DNA of 64,000 bases from Lacihabitans sp. LS3-19 (GCF_024343575.1 NZ_RJUA01000001.1:62001-126000), one strand, 5' to 3'. Shown: positions 7,397 through 18,723, counted from the stretch's first letter. Translations and numbers: made by a program. The notes: generated by a model not told the origin, from the sequence alone.

Positions 7397-10369
7397 TTAA
7401 TCCACAATAGCTTCATAGACTAAGTCATGAATTCTTTTCCTAGTTTTATTCTTAATTATTTTGGTGTTATCAGCACTTGGATAAACCCTATTTGCCAAGA
7501 AAACAAAAACTAAGTCATTTTCGGGGTCAACCCAAGCCACTGTACCGGTAAAGCCAGTATGCCCAAATGTTTTACTTGAGGCATATTCCGAAACGCTAGC
7601 ATCGTTTTTTGTTGGTTTATTCCAACCCAACCCTCTATGGCTTATAGTTGATTGTGATGATGAAAAAAGCTCAATTGTTTTAGGAGAAAAAAATTGATGT
7701 CCATCATAGGTGCCATTATTTAGATTCATCTGAAACAAGGTACCTAGTTCCCAAGCCGTACTAAATAGGCCGGCATGACCTGACACTCCACCAAGTAAGG
7801 CCGCATTCGGATCATGAACTGTTCCTTTTAATAATGCACTTCTATAATCATTTACCATTTCGGTCGGAGCAATATTTGGATTATCTCCGAATTTAAGAAT
7901 ATTAAAGGCCGTATTATGTAAGCCCAATGGTTTATATATATTTGCTCCCACATACACATCTAAACTTTGATCGGTTATCTTTTCTACAATTCTTTGTAAA
8001 ACAATCAAGCCTAGGTCTGAATAAAGGTATCTTTTAGTGCTAGAAGTGCTCAATGGGCTATCTTTTATCCATTGAAATAAGGAATCTTTAATGGTTGGAT
8101 TAACACACAAATTTGGACAAACATCTAGCCAACTTTTGTCAGTATTTTCATTTTTGAAATAAAAAGGATTGAGCCCAGTATTGTTTGTTTTTGTTTTTTC
8201 ATAAAAAGGCACAAAAGACTTTAAGCCTGCCTGATGCAAAAGCAAATCTCTGATAGTGATGTCTTTTTTATTTGAATTCAATAACTCAGGTAAATATATC
8301 GATGCTTTAGCTTCAATGTTTAACTTTTTCTGATCATAAAGCATCATAATGGCCTGAAGAGTGGCAGAAACTTTCGTTAAGGAGGCCAAATCATAAATAG
8401 TGTTGCCGTTTATTGGCTCATCATAACCATATCGTTGATTTCCGAAAGATTTATAATATACAACCTTTCCCTTTCTTGCAACATATATTTGACACCCTGG
8501 AAACTCTTGGTTCGCAATACTGTTTTGAACTAAATTACTTATTTTTTCTAATTTGGCTTGATCCATTCCTACCTCTGAAGGAATTCCAAACCCAATTCTA
8601 TTTAAAGGCTTTGTCGAAATTCCAAAATTTACTTTCCCGTCAATCGATAGGGTGTTTACTGGAATCGTCCCTGAAGCACCATCAACGCCAAAAATAATAT
8701 TAGCCATTGCAATATGAGCTGCTGACTCATCTTCAAAACCACAAATAACTGTTTCGAACTCATCAAATAATTTTAAACTATATGGATTTCCAAAAACACA
8801 GACAATTACTTTGGTTTTTTCCTGAAGAGTCCTAATCATTTCTAAAGTTTCTGGAACTACTCCAAAATCTTTTTTGTCTAAATTGTGCATTTCATGTACA
8901 CTCACAATCACCAAATCACTCTTTGAGGCTTCATCTACCACCCATTTCCAATCGTTTGGACTAGAAGGTTTAAATGGCATGGTGTGATTCTCAATTTTAG
9001 AGTAATAGGATAAAGTTTCTTGAAAATCATTGCCTACTTTTCCAGCAATAGCAATAGACGCATACTTCAGTTTTGAAACAACGGGCAAAGGAATAAGTCC
9101 GTCGTCGTCTTTAACAATTGTTGTAGCTTCATTAAAGACTTTTTGTGTCAAATCCTTAGAGGGGTTATTGTTTAGGTCTGAAATCAAATTTCTAAGTTCA
9201 ACTGATTTTACTTTGTTTAATCCAGCCCAATATTTCGACATAAGAATTTTTCTGACTTTATAGTCTAAGTCTGTAATAGATAAAGTACTGTCTAAAAACT
9301 TCTTATGAAGACTATTAAAAGCAATATCCAAGTTTCCTGTTTGTAACAAAAGATCGTTGCCCGCCTGAAAAGCTTTAACTTCTGCCTCTCCAATGGGATA
9401 ATACTTCAATAGTCCTCTCATGTTCAGGGCGTCAGTCACTACTAAACCCTTAAAATTCAATTGCTTTTTTAGAAACCCATTTATTACTTTTTCAGATACA
9501 CTCGCTGGAGTATTTTGAGAATCATCTAAACTAGGCACGTGTAAGTGTCCAATCATTACACTCGCCACACTGTCTTCTATCAATGCCCGAAATGGCATAG
9601 ATTCTACCTCATTTATATGCTTCAGACTATGATTGAGGACTGGTAAAGCATAGTGGGAATCAGTGCCTGTATCTCCATGACCTGGAAAATGCTTGGCACT
9701 ACCCATAACTTTGGCCTTTTTTAAGCCCCGTGAATATGCCAAAGCCAGGTTAGAAACATTTGATACAGATTCGCCAAAGGAGCGGAAATTAATAACTGGG
9801 TTTTTAGGATTAGAATTTATATCCGCGTCAGGAGCAAAATTTATATGCACACCAAGCCTTTTACATTGCTTTCCTATTTCATACCCGATTTTTTCAACCA
9901 AAATAGGGTCTGAAGTTGCCCCAAGTGTAATTGCTTTGGGAAAAGAATATGCATCGTCTAGCCTCATTCCCAATCCCCACTCGCCATCAATACCTATCAT
10001 AAGTGGATATTTAGAAACCTCTTGGTATCTATTAGTTAATTCGGCTTGTTTTAATGGATTTCCTTGAAAAAAAATTATTCCACCAATGTGGTATTTTTCT
10101 ATTTGCCCTTCTAATTTTCTATAATCTACCTCATTTCTATTTGAATATGCCGCAACCATAAACAATTGGCCGATTTTCTCTTCTAAAGACATAGAAGCAA
10201 GAAGACTATCAACCCAAATAGTTTGTTTTTGATTAAAACTTAATGGTTTTTCAGTTTTATTTTTTTTAAATACCTCTTCAACAGAAATTGGGTTATTTGC
10301 TGAAACAAATAATCCTAAAACTGAACTTAAAGACACCCAAAATAATAGTATGGATACAGAGACCTTCAT
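7397..10369 (-). CDS. Secreted GH3 (NagZ-like) glycosidase fused to a beta-lactamase-like serine hydrolase
   Basis: A two-enzyme fusion of 990 residues starting at ATG 10369 (a TTG lies one codon upstream). After a signal peptide the N-terminal half is a glycoside hydrolase family 3 TIM barrel. KHFPGHGDTGTDSH near residue 226 is the beta-N-acetylglucosaminidase (NagZ-type) signature, with its catalytic His/Asp, followed by a GH3 C-terminal alpha/beta domain. The C-terminal third is a class C beta-lactamase/DD-peptidase fold: SLTK near 664 (nucleophile Ser, Lys), YSDLG near 783 in the Tyr-Ser-Asn position, and HTGFTG near 938 as the KTG equivalent. Both parts act on murein or muropeptides, so it is probably periplasmic wall turnover. 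Similar fusions are known in Bacteroidota. Confidence 0.92.
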   Translation of the reverse strand: MKVSVSILLFWVSLSSVLGLFVSANNPISVEEVFKKNKTEKPLSFNQKQTIWVDSLLASMSLEEKIGQLFMVAAYSNRNEVDYRKLEGQIEKYHIGGIIFFQGNPLKQAELTNRYQEVSKYPLMIGIDGEWGLGMRLDDAYSFPKAITLGATSDPILVEKIGYEIGKQCKRLGVHINFAPDADINSNPKNPVINFRSFGESVSNVSNLALAYSRGLKKAKVMGSAKHFPGHGDTGTDSHYALPVLNHSLKHINEVESMPFRALIEDSVASVMIGHLHVPSLDDSQNTPASVSEKVINGFLKKQLNFKGLVVTDALNMRGLLKYYPIGEAEVKAFQAGNDLLLQTGNLDIAFNSLHKKFLDSTLSITDLDYKVRKILMSKYWAGLNKVKSVELRNLISDLNNNPSKDLTQKVFNEATTIVKDDDGLIPLPVVSKLKYASIAIAGKVGNDFQETLSYYSKIENHTMPFKPSSPNDWKWVVDEASKSDLVIVSVHEMHNLDKKDFGVVPETLEMIRTLQEKTKVIVCVFGNPYSLKLFDEFETVICGFEDESAAHIAMANIIFGVDGASGTIPVNTLSIDGKVNFGISTKPLNRIGFGIPSEVGMDQAKLEKISNLVQNSIANQEFPGCQIYVARKGKVVYYKSFGNQRYGYDEPINGNTIYDLASLTKVSATLQAIMMLYDQKKLNIEAKASIYLPELLNSNKKDITIRDLLLHQAGLKSFVPFYEKTKTNNTGLNPFYFKNENTDKSWLDVCPNLCVNPTIKDSLFQWIKDSPLSTSSTKRYLYSDLGLIVLQRIVEKITDQSLDVYVGANIYKPLGLHNTAFNILKFGDNPNIAPTEMVNDYRSALLKGTVHDPNAALLGGVSGHAGLFSTAWELGTLFQMNLNNGTYDGHQFFSPKTIELFSSSQSTISHRGLGWNKPTKNDASVSEYASSKTFGHTGFTGTVAWVDPENDLVFVFLANRVYPSADNTKIIKNKTRKRIHDLVYEAIVD

Positions 10370-10472
10370 CAATATTTTTATTTTACAAAATACAAAAAAG
10401 CACTTTTTTACCCTTAAATAAAAACAATTAACGGCATAATTCGATTAAAATTAGTAATCAAGGACTTTTTAA

Positions 10473-12209
<1,737 letters not shown>

Positions 12210-12230
12210 GAAGAATAATTTTGAATATTG

Positions 12231-12265
12231 AAAAGCAGAAGACTTCAGGTTTTCTGCTTTTTTTT
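12231..12265 (+). terminator. Rho-independent terminator of the ABC-F gene
   Basis: AAAAGCAGAA (12231-12240) pairs perfectly with TTCTGCTTTT (12252-12261) and runs on into a T tract. It lies between two convergent genes and may also work for the minus strand. Confidence 0.85.
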
Positions 12266-12283
12266 CTTAGTTTGACTAATTTC

Positions 12284-13111
12284 TCAAATTCCAAAATTCA
12301 AATAAGAAAGTTCGCCAATTTTACCTATAATAGTTTCGGCTTGCTCATGGCTTTCAAAGTTTTCTACAAAAACACTGAGAACTAAAATATTTTTTGAAAA
12401 AATGATGCCTGCATCCCCGCGGATATAATCTAAGGTACCTGTTTTATGGGCAATAGGGATGTTTAGAGGTATGTTTCTAGGAATGGTGGTTCGGTCTTCG
12501 CAACCTAACAATATCTCCAAGGCTTGTTTGCCAGATTTGTCAGAAAGGACTTGTTTATTGAGCAGTTTTAGCAAAATACTGTTCATGTCTTCGGCAGAAG
12601 TTGTGTTTTGTATGCCAGCCATTACAGCTTTGAAGTCCATCATTTTTCGCCTCAAATTTGTGTTTTTGAGTTTCCATTCATCTATCTCTTGCTGGATGGT
12701 TTCCATACCTAGCTTTTCTATTAAAATGTTGGTGGCTGTATTATCGCTAACAGCAATCATTTTTTGAGCAATGAACAGGTAAGAATATTTTGTAAATGGA
12801 ATTTCAAATTGCAAGTCTCCAGAGCCCGCCACAATATCTTTTGGCAGCAAAATGTATTTTGTTTTTAGTTTTAAATATTTTTGGTCTTTTGCACTAAAAA
12901 AAGATATTAAAATCGGGATTTTTATAACACTTGCACTCGGTACCACTCTCTGGCTATTTCTTTCATACAAAACCTCACCCGATTGATTCTGGAGTTTCAT
13001 AGAAACCTGAATTTCGGGGTCTAGTTCCTTAAAATATTCATCCAATGTCATGTTTTTTGGAATGTTTTGACCGAACAAACAAAATGGTAAAAGTAGTAAG
13101 AAGAGTTTCAT
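12284..13111 (-). CDS. Class A beta-lactamase-like serine hydrolase lacking the Glu166 motif
   Basis: A 275-residue secreted protein with a short signal peptide ending near FGQ. It keeps the serine penicillin-recognising motifs in class A order: S61-VIK64, S122-DN124 and K223-TG225. The omega-loop ExxLN motif, whose Glu activates the deacylating water in true class A enzymes, is absent; the matching stretch reads RRKMMDFKAVMAG (155-167). A slow hydrolase, an esterase, or a peptidoglycan-related role is therefore more likely than strong antibiotic resistance. It follows the 13113-14615 serine hydrolase with a one-base gap, so the two form an operon. Confidence 0.88.
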   Translation of the reverse strand: MKLFLLLLPFCLFGQNIPKNMTLDEYFKELDPEIQVSMKLQNQSGEVLYERNSQRVVPSASVIKIPILISFFSAKDQKYLKLKTKYILLPKDIVAGSGDLQFEIPFTKYSYLFIAQKMIAVSDNTATNILIEKLGMETIQQEIDEWKLKNTNLRRKMMDFKAVMAGIQNTTSAEDMNSILLKLLNKQVLSDKSGKQALEILLGCEDRTTIPRNIPLNIPIAHKTGTLDYIRGDAGIIFSKNILVLSVFVENFESHEQAETIIGKIGELSYLNFGI

Positions 13112-13112
13112 A

Positions 13113-14615
13113 TTATTGAATGCGAATATGATATTCTTGAATCAATGCGGGTTTTTCGGGAGATAGTGTAAAGCTAATTTTAATGTTAGCATTTTCACAT
13201 TCCAAAATAAACGAACCTCTAAGATTGTTTTCAGGCATCATTTCACCCACTTTCTTTATTTTTCCAGCTTTTTGATAAATTTCTTCGGATTCTTTTCTCA
13301 GGCTTTTAAGAAAATAATCTAAAAAGAAATTCTCGGCAAATATGCCTGAAGCTTCGGCTTTTTCCCAAGTTGGCAACAAAGCCACCAATTGGCTTTGGCG
13401 TTCTTTCAAAATTGGTGTAACTTTTAATGGAATCGGTTTTAAATCCGCTAAGGCAATCAATGTGTCCAAAATTTGGGTATTCAAGGCATTAGCTGGTGCA
13501 TACGTTCGGTTGGCGAATGATACAAAACCGATACCGTATTGAGGTAAAATTTTCCAATTGCTACCAAAGCCAGGCAAGCCTCCACTATGGCCAATGTTGA
13601 CATGATGGTCGCAATCCTGGACATATCGAAGCCCATAACCGTAGGCAAGTACAAAAGGGCATGGATTCCCCAAGGCATTTTTGTTTTCAACATTAAAAGC
13701 ACCTAAATTCCACGGCTGGTGCATTTCCCTTAATGAACTTCTTTTCAACACTTTAGATTCAGGCAAGTTTGATGGCGTGGCCGAAAGATGAAATGTCATA
13801 TATTTAGCATAGTCTTCTATAGTGGTGAGCATGCCTCCCATAGCTCCGTAGGCACCATCGCCTAGCATTGGTTGCTCTACCCAGCGGTCTTCAACCCATC
13901 TATAGCCCAAGGAAAGTTGATCTTTGGGCACTTTGATATAGTCCCAATAGGTATTGTTCATACCCAAAGGCTTCAAAATGTTTTTTATCGTAAAGTTTTG
14001 ATAGGTCTCACCAGATACTTTTTTGATGATATATCCCAACATTGCAAAACCCATGTTGCTGTATTCGTAAGTTACGCCTGGCGTGTTGGAAAACGAAATG
14101 CCTTTTTTAAACATCTTGAGCATTGTTTCGTCTGAAATTGCTAACTGGCGATCGCCCCAAGGATTGTCTTCTGGAAAACCCGCTGCATGAGTAAGCAAGT
14201 GCCTGATAGTGATTTCTGGTGAATCATCAGAGAATTTTTGTCCTTTTATTTCAGGAATATACTTAGAAACAGGCTCATCTAATTTGAGTTTTCCAGCATC
14301 ACGAAGCTGTAAAATGGCCATCGCCGTAATGCTTTTTGACATAGAGGCTATTCTATAAACCGATTGCTCATTGGCTTGAATGTTTTTTTCAATATTTGAA
14401 AGTCCCATAGCATTGAAATGCATCACTTTACCATCTATCACCAGGCCATATACTAAACTTGGAAGATGGTTTTTCTCTGCATTTTCTTTGCAAATTTGAT
14501 CAATAACTGGCAATGCCGCTTTAATTCTAGCCAGTTGATCAGGGTCAGTTTGGGCAGAAAGATTTTGAATAGAACAAAATAATGCAATACCCAAGATATG
14601 GCTCAGCTTCTTCAT
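13113..14615 (-). CDS. Secreted class C beta-lactamase-family serine hydrolase
   Basis: A 500-residue protein with a signal peptide (cleavage after LSAQ, about 22) and a class C/AmpC-like penicillin-binding fold. Nucleophile motif S91-MSK94, Y185-SN187, and HSGG near 343 in the KTG position. The C-terminal 110 residues form an extra alpha/beta extension without a named domain. Members act as esterases, D-amino-peptidases or DD-peptidases, and the substrate cannot be told here. First gene of a two-gene operon with the class A-like hydrolase at 12284-13111. With 7397-10369, it makes three beta-lactamase-fold domains within 7 kb. Confidence 0.88.
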   Translation of the reverse strand: MKKLSHILGIALFCSIQNLSAQTDPDQLARIKAALPVIDQICKENAEKNHLPSLVYGLVIDGKVMHFNAMGLSNIEKNIQANEQSVYRIASMSKSITAMAILQLRDAGKLKLDEPVSKYIPEIKGQKFSDDSPEITIRHLLTHAAGFPEDNPWGDRQLAISDETMLKMFKKGISFSNTPGVTYEYSNMGFAMLGYIIKKVSGETYQNFTIKNILKPLGMNNTYWDYIKVPKDQLSLGYRWVEDRWVEQPMLGDGAYGAMGGMLTTIEDYAKYMTFHLSATPSNLPESKVLKRSSLREMHQPWNLGAFNVENKNALGNPCPFVLAYGYGLRYVQDCDHHVNIGHSGGLPGFGSNWKILPQYGIGFVSFANRTYAPANALNTQILDTLIALADLKPIPLKVTPILKERQSQLVALLPTWEKAEASGIFAENFFLDYFLKSLRKESEEIYQKAGKIKKVGEMMPENNLRGSFILECENANIKISFTLSPEKPALIQEYHIRIQ

Positions 14616-14758
14616 AGTTTGAGAGAGGTGTTTTTTTGAAACTTAAATATAGCAAAAAAACATTAGAACCCACTCCAATTGGCTTTTGTGAAAAATTGCT
14701 GAGAGGAACACCAGAAATTTTTATCTTTCTAAAAGCTGAAATTTAATCAATGGTTATT

Positions 14759-15844
14759 TCAAATCTTCACCAAACCGCCAGTTTTCACAGATTTATAAAT
14801 AGCCTCTACTACTTTAATATCTCTTAAACCTTCTTCGCCTGGAACTTGCATGGGCTTGTTTTGAAGAATTGAAAGAGCGTCTTCATCTAATTGTTTGGGT
14901 TGTTGGCTTGCCAAAGGGAAATTTATTTGCGTACCGTCTGACATACTGCCTTTGTTGTTTCCATAACCACTTTGGGGTTCCATTTTAAGCCATCCTTTTT
15001 CGTAGTTTACTTGCAAATGGTTCATGTTTATACCAAAACTCGACTGGCAAGCAGCCCTTGCACCCGATGGAAACTCCAATTGAAACATCATCGTTTCTTC
15101 AACTTCATGATATATTTCAGGACGAGTAGTAGACGCTTGAGCGATTACGCTAATGGGCTCTTCCCCAGCAGCCATACGGGCTCCTTGCAATGCATACACA
15201 CCCATATCGCCCATTACGCCTCCGCCCATGGCTTTGCTTTGTTTCCAATGTGTGGTGCGGCCATCAAAGTATCCAGCGGCAGAATTTATCATCATTGGCT
15301 TTCCAAAAGGTCTATCTTTGGCCACTTTCATCACTTGCTGTAAATTAGGATCGTGCTGACAACGATAACCTATGGCAAGTTTTACTTTGTTTTTGTTGCA
15401 AGCATCTATCATTGCCTGACAATCTCCCACAGATGGTGCCATTGGTTTTTCACAAAAAATATGCTTGCCAGTATTTGCTCCTCTAATAGTAAACTCTTTA
15501 TGCATAGAAGGAGGTAAAATCACATAAATAACATCTATATCTGGATTGTTGGCAATTTGTTCATAGCTATTATAATCATAAATGTTTTTATCTTCCAAGC
15601 CATATTTGTTTTTCCAAATCTCCACTTTAGAAGGTGTGCCCGTTACTATTCCTTTTAATTCGCAATGTTCTGTTTTTAACAATGCCGGAGCTATCAAATC
15701 AGTACTATAATATCCCAAACCTACCAAGGCAATTCCAAGCTTTGATTTCTTAGTTTGAGTAGCTTTTAATAATACATGAGGTGAAAAAACGGCTGAAGCG
15801 GCTATTAAACCCGTGCTTTTAATAAAATCTCTTCTGTTTTTCAT
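14759..15844 (-). CDS. Tat-exported Gfo/Idh/MocA-family oxidoreductase
   Basis: A 361-residue NAD(P)-dependent sugar or polyol oxidoreductase. The N-terminus KNRRDFIKSTGLIAASAVF is a twin-arginine signal, so the protein is folded with cofactor before export. The Rossmann motif follows (GIALVGLGYYS, about 38-48). Conserved EKP (IFCEKPMAPS, cofactor/substrate site) and the C-terminal GFO/IDH domain with MGGGVMGDMGVYA are present. The ATG at 15844 is chosen because it starts exactly at the Tat motif; an upstream start would add a non-homologous stretch. Exported members in Bacteroidota act on glycans outside the cytoplasm; the substrate is unknown. Single gene, divergent from algH. Confidence 0.9.
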   Translation of the reverse strand: MKNRRDFIKSTGLIAASAVFSPHVLLKATQTKKSKLGIALVGLGYYSTDLIAPALLKTEHCELKGIVTGTPSKVEIWKNKYGLEDKNIYDYNSYEQIANNPDIDVIYVILPPSMHKEFTIRGANTGKHIFCEKPMAPSVGDCQAMIDACNKNKVKLAIGYRCQHDPNLQQVMKVAKDRPFGKPMMINSAAGYFDGRTTHWKQSKAMGGGVMGDMGVYALQGARMAAGEEPISVIAQASTTRPEIYHEVEETMMFQLEFPSGARAACQSSFGINMNHLQVNYEKGWLKMEPQSGYGNNKGSMSDGTQINFPLASQQPKQLDEDALSILQNKPMQVPGEEGLRDIKVVEAIYKSVKTGGLVKI

Positions 15845-15957
15845 TTTAAGGTTATTTTGGTTGAAAAAATAATTTAGAAACAAAAAAGGCATATTCAAAG
15901 ATTTTATTTGTTTGAATACCTAAAATTTCTAATTTGCCAAAAATACACAATATTGTT

Positions 15958-16509
15958 ATGAATGAAATACCAAGTGCAGGGAAAATTCTTATTGCAGAGC
16001 CTTTTTTGGGAGATCCAAATTTTGAGAGAAGTGTGGTTATCATTTGTGAACATTCTGATCAAGGTTCATTTGGTCTAGTGTTAAACAACGTTTCCAAAAA
16101 TTCTATTGCGGATGTTGTAAATGATATTTTTGTAGATTTCCCTCTCTATATAGGTGGACCTGTAGAACAGAATACGCTACATTTTATACATCGTTTAGGG
16201 AGTTTGGTTGAAGATTCTGTTGACCTGGGGAATGGTATTTTTTGGTCTGGAGACTTTGAGTCTGTTAAAAGCTTAATCAATATTGGTACGATCAAATCAG
16301 AAGATATTCGGTTCTTTCTAGGTTATTCTGGCTGGGGTGCAGGACAAATGAATAGCGAATTGTCTCAGAACACTTGGATTCTATCTGATATAGATGCCGA
16401 AGTCGTATTTGAAAACAATGCAAAGGAGTTTTGGCGATTGGTTTTGAAAAGAATGGGTGGAGACTATAAAATCCTGGCAAATTATCCAGTTGACCCGAGG
16501 CTAAATTGA
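15958..16509 (+). CDS. YqgE/AlgH family protein (DUF179)
   Basis: A 183-residue cytosolic protein starting at ATG 15958; an in-frame TTG eight codons upstream is less likely. The opening AGKILIAEPFLGDPNFERSVV is the AlgH family signature, followed by GSFGLVLN and GGPV. The family is widespread, with a known fold but no firmly established enzymatic activity; in Pseudomonas AlgH was linked to alginate regulation. C-terminal LGYSGWGAGQ is also typical. It is transcribed alone, divergent from the Gfo/Idh gene, and an AT-rich hairpin at about 16527-16568 could end it. Confidence 0.93.
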   Translation: MNEIPSAGKILIAEPFLGDPNFERSVVIICEHSDQGSFGLVLNNVSKNSIADVVNDIFVDFPLYIGGPVEQNTLHFIHRLGSLVEDSVDLGNGIFWSGDFESVKSLINIGTIKSEDIRFFLGYSGWGAGQMNSELSQNTWILSDIDAEVVFENNAKEFWRLVLKRMGGDYKILANYPVDPRLN

Positions 16510-16908
16510 TTTAAGATCACTTAAGATTAAAAAAAGATTATTAATTTTCAAGTAAATCTTTTTTTGATTAAATATCAATGTAGTTTAATTAAGCAGAGAT
16601 CCTAGTTCCCCTACCTATTGAGATGGGTATAGGGTGAGGTTCAAGAGCAAAATGATTCTAATCTAAACGAGATTGTATTTTATATTGTTGGCGTCCGATT
16701 AAATAAAAAAAATCACTTTAAAATTAAACCCTTTCAGGGTTTTTTACTCAAAAGGGGTCATTTTTGTTTTAATAATGACACCCCTTCTGGGTTGTTGATT
16801 ATCACTTGTTTGTGAATTGAAAATTCAATTTTTAATATTTATTCGGATACTATTAATTTTATATTTAAAATTCTTAATTATCATTAGCAATCAATTTTTT
16901 ACCAAAAC
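16510..16908. other. Gene-free gap of 399 bp with a weak hairpin and a repeat copy
   Basis: No convincing coding frame was found. An AT-only stem (AAAAAAAGATT near 16529 with AATCTTTTTTT near 16555) may terminate algH. An imperfect CCCCTACC/GGGTATAGGG pairing lies around 16608-16635. A 70-bp dispersed repeat copy occupies 16724-16793. The remainder is AT-rich leader for the M20 gene. Confidence 0.5.
16724..16793. repeat. Dispersed intergenic repeat, family 1, copy A
   Basis: A 70-bp unit starting TTAAACCCTTTCAGGG and ending CCCCTTCTGGGTT, with an internal imperfect inverted repeat (AAGGGGTCATT and AATGACACCCCTT). A second diverged copy lies at 51243-51315 in the same orientation, sharing the CAGGG-TTTT-TCAAAAGG block, the AATAA core and the closing CCTTYTSRG. 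Both are in gene-free gaps. It resembles a palindromic repetitive element; its mobilising enzyme is not in this window. Confidence 0.6.
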
Positions 16909-18333
16909 ATGAAAAAACTTGTACTTCTATTTTTACCAGCATTTTGCAATATATCATGGGCACAAAATGATATTCTAAAAAACATAAATGAAAATCAGGC
17001 AAAATATGCCCAAATGTCAGAGCAGATATGGCAATGGGCCGAACCAGGCTATATGGAAGAAAAAACTTCTGCATTGCTAATAAAAGAATTAGAAACGAAT
17101 GGTTTTACCATACAAAAAGGTGTTGGAGAAATGACTACTGCCTTTGTTGCAACATTTGGCTCTGGATATCCTACAATCGGAATATTAGCGGAAATGGATG
17201 CCTTACCGGGACTTTCACAAGAGGCCATTCCCCAAAGAAAACCAAAAACTCTTAATGGCTACGGGCACGGCTGCGGACACAATCTGTTTGGTGTTGGTTC
17301 TGTTGCAGCGGCAATTTCTACCAAACAATGGATGGAAAAAAACAAAATAAAAGGAACGATAAAGCTTATAGGTACTCCCGCCGAAGAAGGTGCAGGCGGT
17401 GGTAAAACATATCTGGTAAAAGAAAGGGTATTTAAAAATATTGATGCAGTACTTCATTGGCATCCGGGTGACAACAACAACGCTAGCCCTAATTCGTCTT
17501 TGGCCTACAGAGTTACTAATTTTACCTTTGAAGGATTGGCCGCTCATGCTTCCGCAAGTCCAGAAAAGGGCCGTTCTGCTTTAGATGCTGTTGAAGCTAT
17601 GAATTACATGGTAAATATGATGAGAGAACACGTAACACCAGAAACAAGGATTCACTATGTAATCAAAAATGGTGGCTTAACTTCTAATATCGTACCCGAC
17701 TATGCAATGGTAGAATATACGGTAAGAAACCCTAGTGCTCAAGGTATGGAAGAAGTATGGAAACGTGTAATGAAAGCAGCAGAAGCAGCAGCTCATGGAA
17801 CAGAAACCATAATGAGTTTTGAGATTATGGCAGGTTTGTATAATCTTTTACCAAACGAAACCCTTGCCAAAACAATGCAAAAAAACCTTGAACTTATAGG
17901 TGGTATTAAATACGACGCCGCTGAAATAAAATTTGCAGAAGATATCCGAAAAACGGTAGCAGCCAGCAATTTGGCTCCAATAGACAATGCCAATAAAGTT
18001 AAACCTTATTTTGTGGGTTCACCAGGCACAGCCTCTACAGATGTGGGTGACGTTAGCTATGTTGTGGCAACGGCTGGACTTTCTACTGCTACATGGGTAC
18101 CCGGTGTGCCCGCTCATAGTTGGCAGGCAGTAGCTTGTGACGGAATGAGTATTGGCCAAAAAGGTATGATAAATGCAGCCAAAACTATAGCTCTTACTGC
18201 AAAAGACTTGTTTTCTGACACTTCAACTATTGAAAAAGCTAAAGTAGAACTTTATGAAAAAAGAGGTGGAAAAGAATTTGAGTATAAATCATTGGCTGGA
18301 GATAGAAAACCTCCGCTTGATTATAGAAAGTAA
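16909..18333 (+). CDS. Secreted M20-family metallo-amidohydrolase (AbgB-like)
   Basis: A 474-residue zinc peptidase/amidohydrolase with a signal peptide (cleavage after SWAQ, about 19). Metal-site motifs are MDALPG near 97, GHGCGHN near 118-124 and PAEEGAGGG near 157. The dimerisation domain begins at AAHASASPEKGRSALDAVE near 208. The overall pattern is like p-aminobenzoyl-glutamate hydrolase subunit B (AbgB), which cleaves folate breakdown products; many homologues act on other acyl-amino acids. The export signal differs from the cytosolic E. coli enzyme and suggests a periplasmic scavenging role. It converges tail to tail with the chagasin-like gene, two bases apart. Confidence 0.92.
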   Translation: MKKLVLLFLPAFCNISWAQNDILKNINENQAKYAQMSEQIWQWAEPGYMEEKTSALLIKELETNGFTIQKGVGEMTTAFVATFGSGYPTIGILAEMDALPGLSQEAIPQRKPKTLNGYGHGCGHNLFGVGSVAAAISTKQWMEKNKIKGTIKLIGTPAEEGAGGGKTYLVKERVFKNIDAVLHWHPGDNNNASPNSSLAYRVTNFTFEGLAAHASASPEKGRSALDAVEAMNYMVNMMREHVTPETRIHYVIKNGGLTSNIVPDYAMVEYTVRNPSAQGMEEVWKRVMKAAEAAAHGTETIMSFEIMAGLYNLLPNETLAKTMQKNLELIGGIKYDAAEIKFAEDIRKTVAASNLAPIDNANKVKPYFVGSPGTASTDVGDVSYVVATAGLSTATWVPGVPAHSWQAVACDGMSIGQKGMINAAKTIALTAKDLFSDTSTIEKAKVELYEKRGGKEFEYKSLAGDRKPPLDYRK

Positions 18334-18335
18334 AT

Positions 18336-18692
18336 TTATTCTACCCTAACCTCTATTGTATCAGTTTGAACAGGCGGAACATCCTCTTCCCATTCTCTAA
18401 AATACTTGAAAAATATTTTGGTAGTTCCTGGTTTGGCACCTTCTATTTGGTATTTAAACTTTGATGGGGCTCCAACCATTGCTTCTTGGTTTTTAGAGGT
18501 TATTTCTTCTGTAATGTTTACTATTTCTGGGTTTTCAATTGTATATTTCCAATTGTAGCCCGTGGAGGGATTTCCATCTAATATGTGAGAGATGGACTCA
18601 CCTACTTTTATGCTAGTTCCCATGGTTTTTGGTTTTTTTTGACAGGCTATTGCCGCTGTTAAGATTAAGACTAACTGGGTTATTTTTTTCAT
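18336..18692 (-). CDS. Chagasin-like cysteine protease inhibitor, putative lipoprotein (family I42)
   Basis: A 118-residue protein with a lipoprotein signal (TAAIAC, acylated Cys17). The body shows the I42 inhibitor loops: NPSTGYNW at 41-48, matching the NPTTGY loop, a middle loop VGAPSKFKYQ, and the late FKYFREWE segment in place of the RPW loop. Chagasin-type proteins block papain-like cysteine proteases. As an outer-surface or periplasmic lipoprotein it may protect against the cell's own or a competitor's protease. No C1 protease gene is adjacent. The third loop lacks the exact RPW, so inhibitory strength is uncertain. Confidence 0.82.
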   Translation of the reverse strand: MKKITQLVLILTAAIACQKKPKTMGTSIKVGESISHILDGNPSTGYNWKYTIENPEIVNITEEITSKNQEAMVGAPSKFKYQIEGAKPGTTKIFFKYFREWEEDVPPVQTDTIEVRVE

Positions 18693-18723
18693 GATTGTTT
18701 ATTGGGGTTAAGATACTTTTCTT

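Noticed and set aside
12231-12265. The hairpin after the ABC-F gene considered as a small RNA
   Set aside because: The stem-loop-T tract explains it as a terminator; no promoter box precedes it.
16510-16723. Possible small gene in the gap after algH
   Set aside because: All frames are short and broken by stops; only hairpin-like AT stretches remain.
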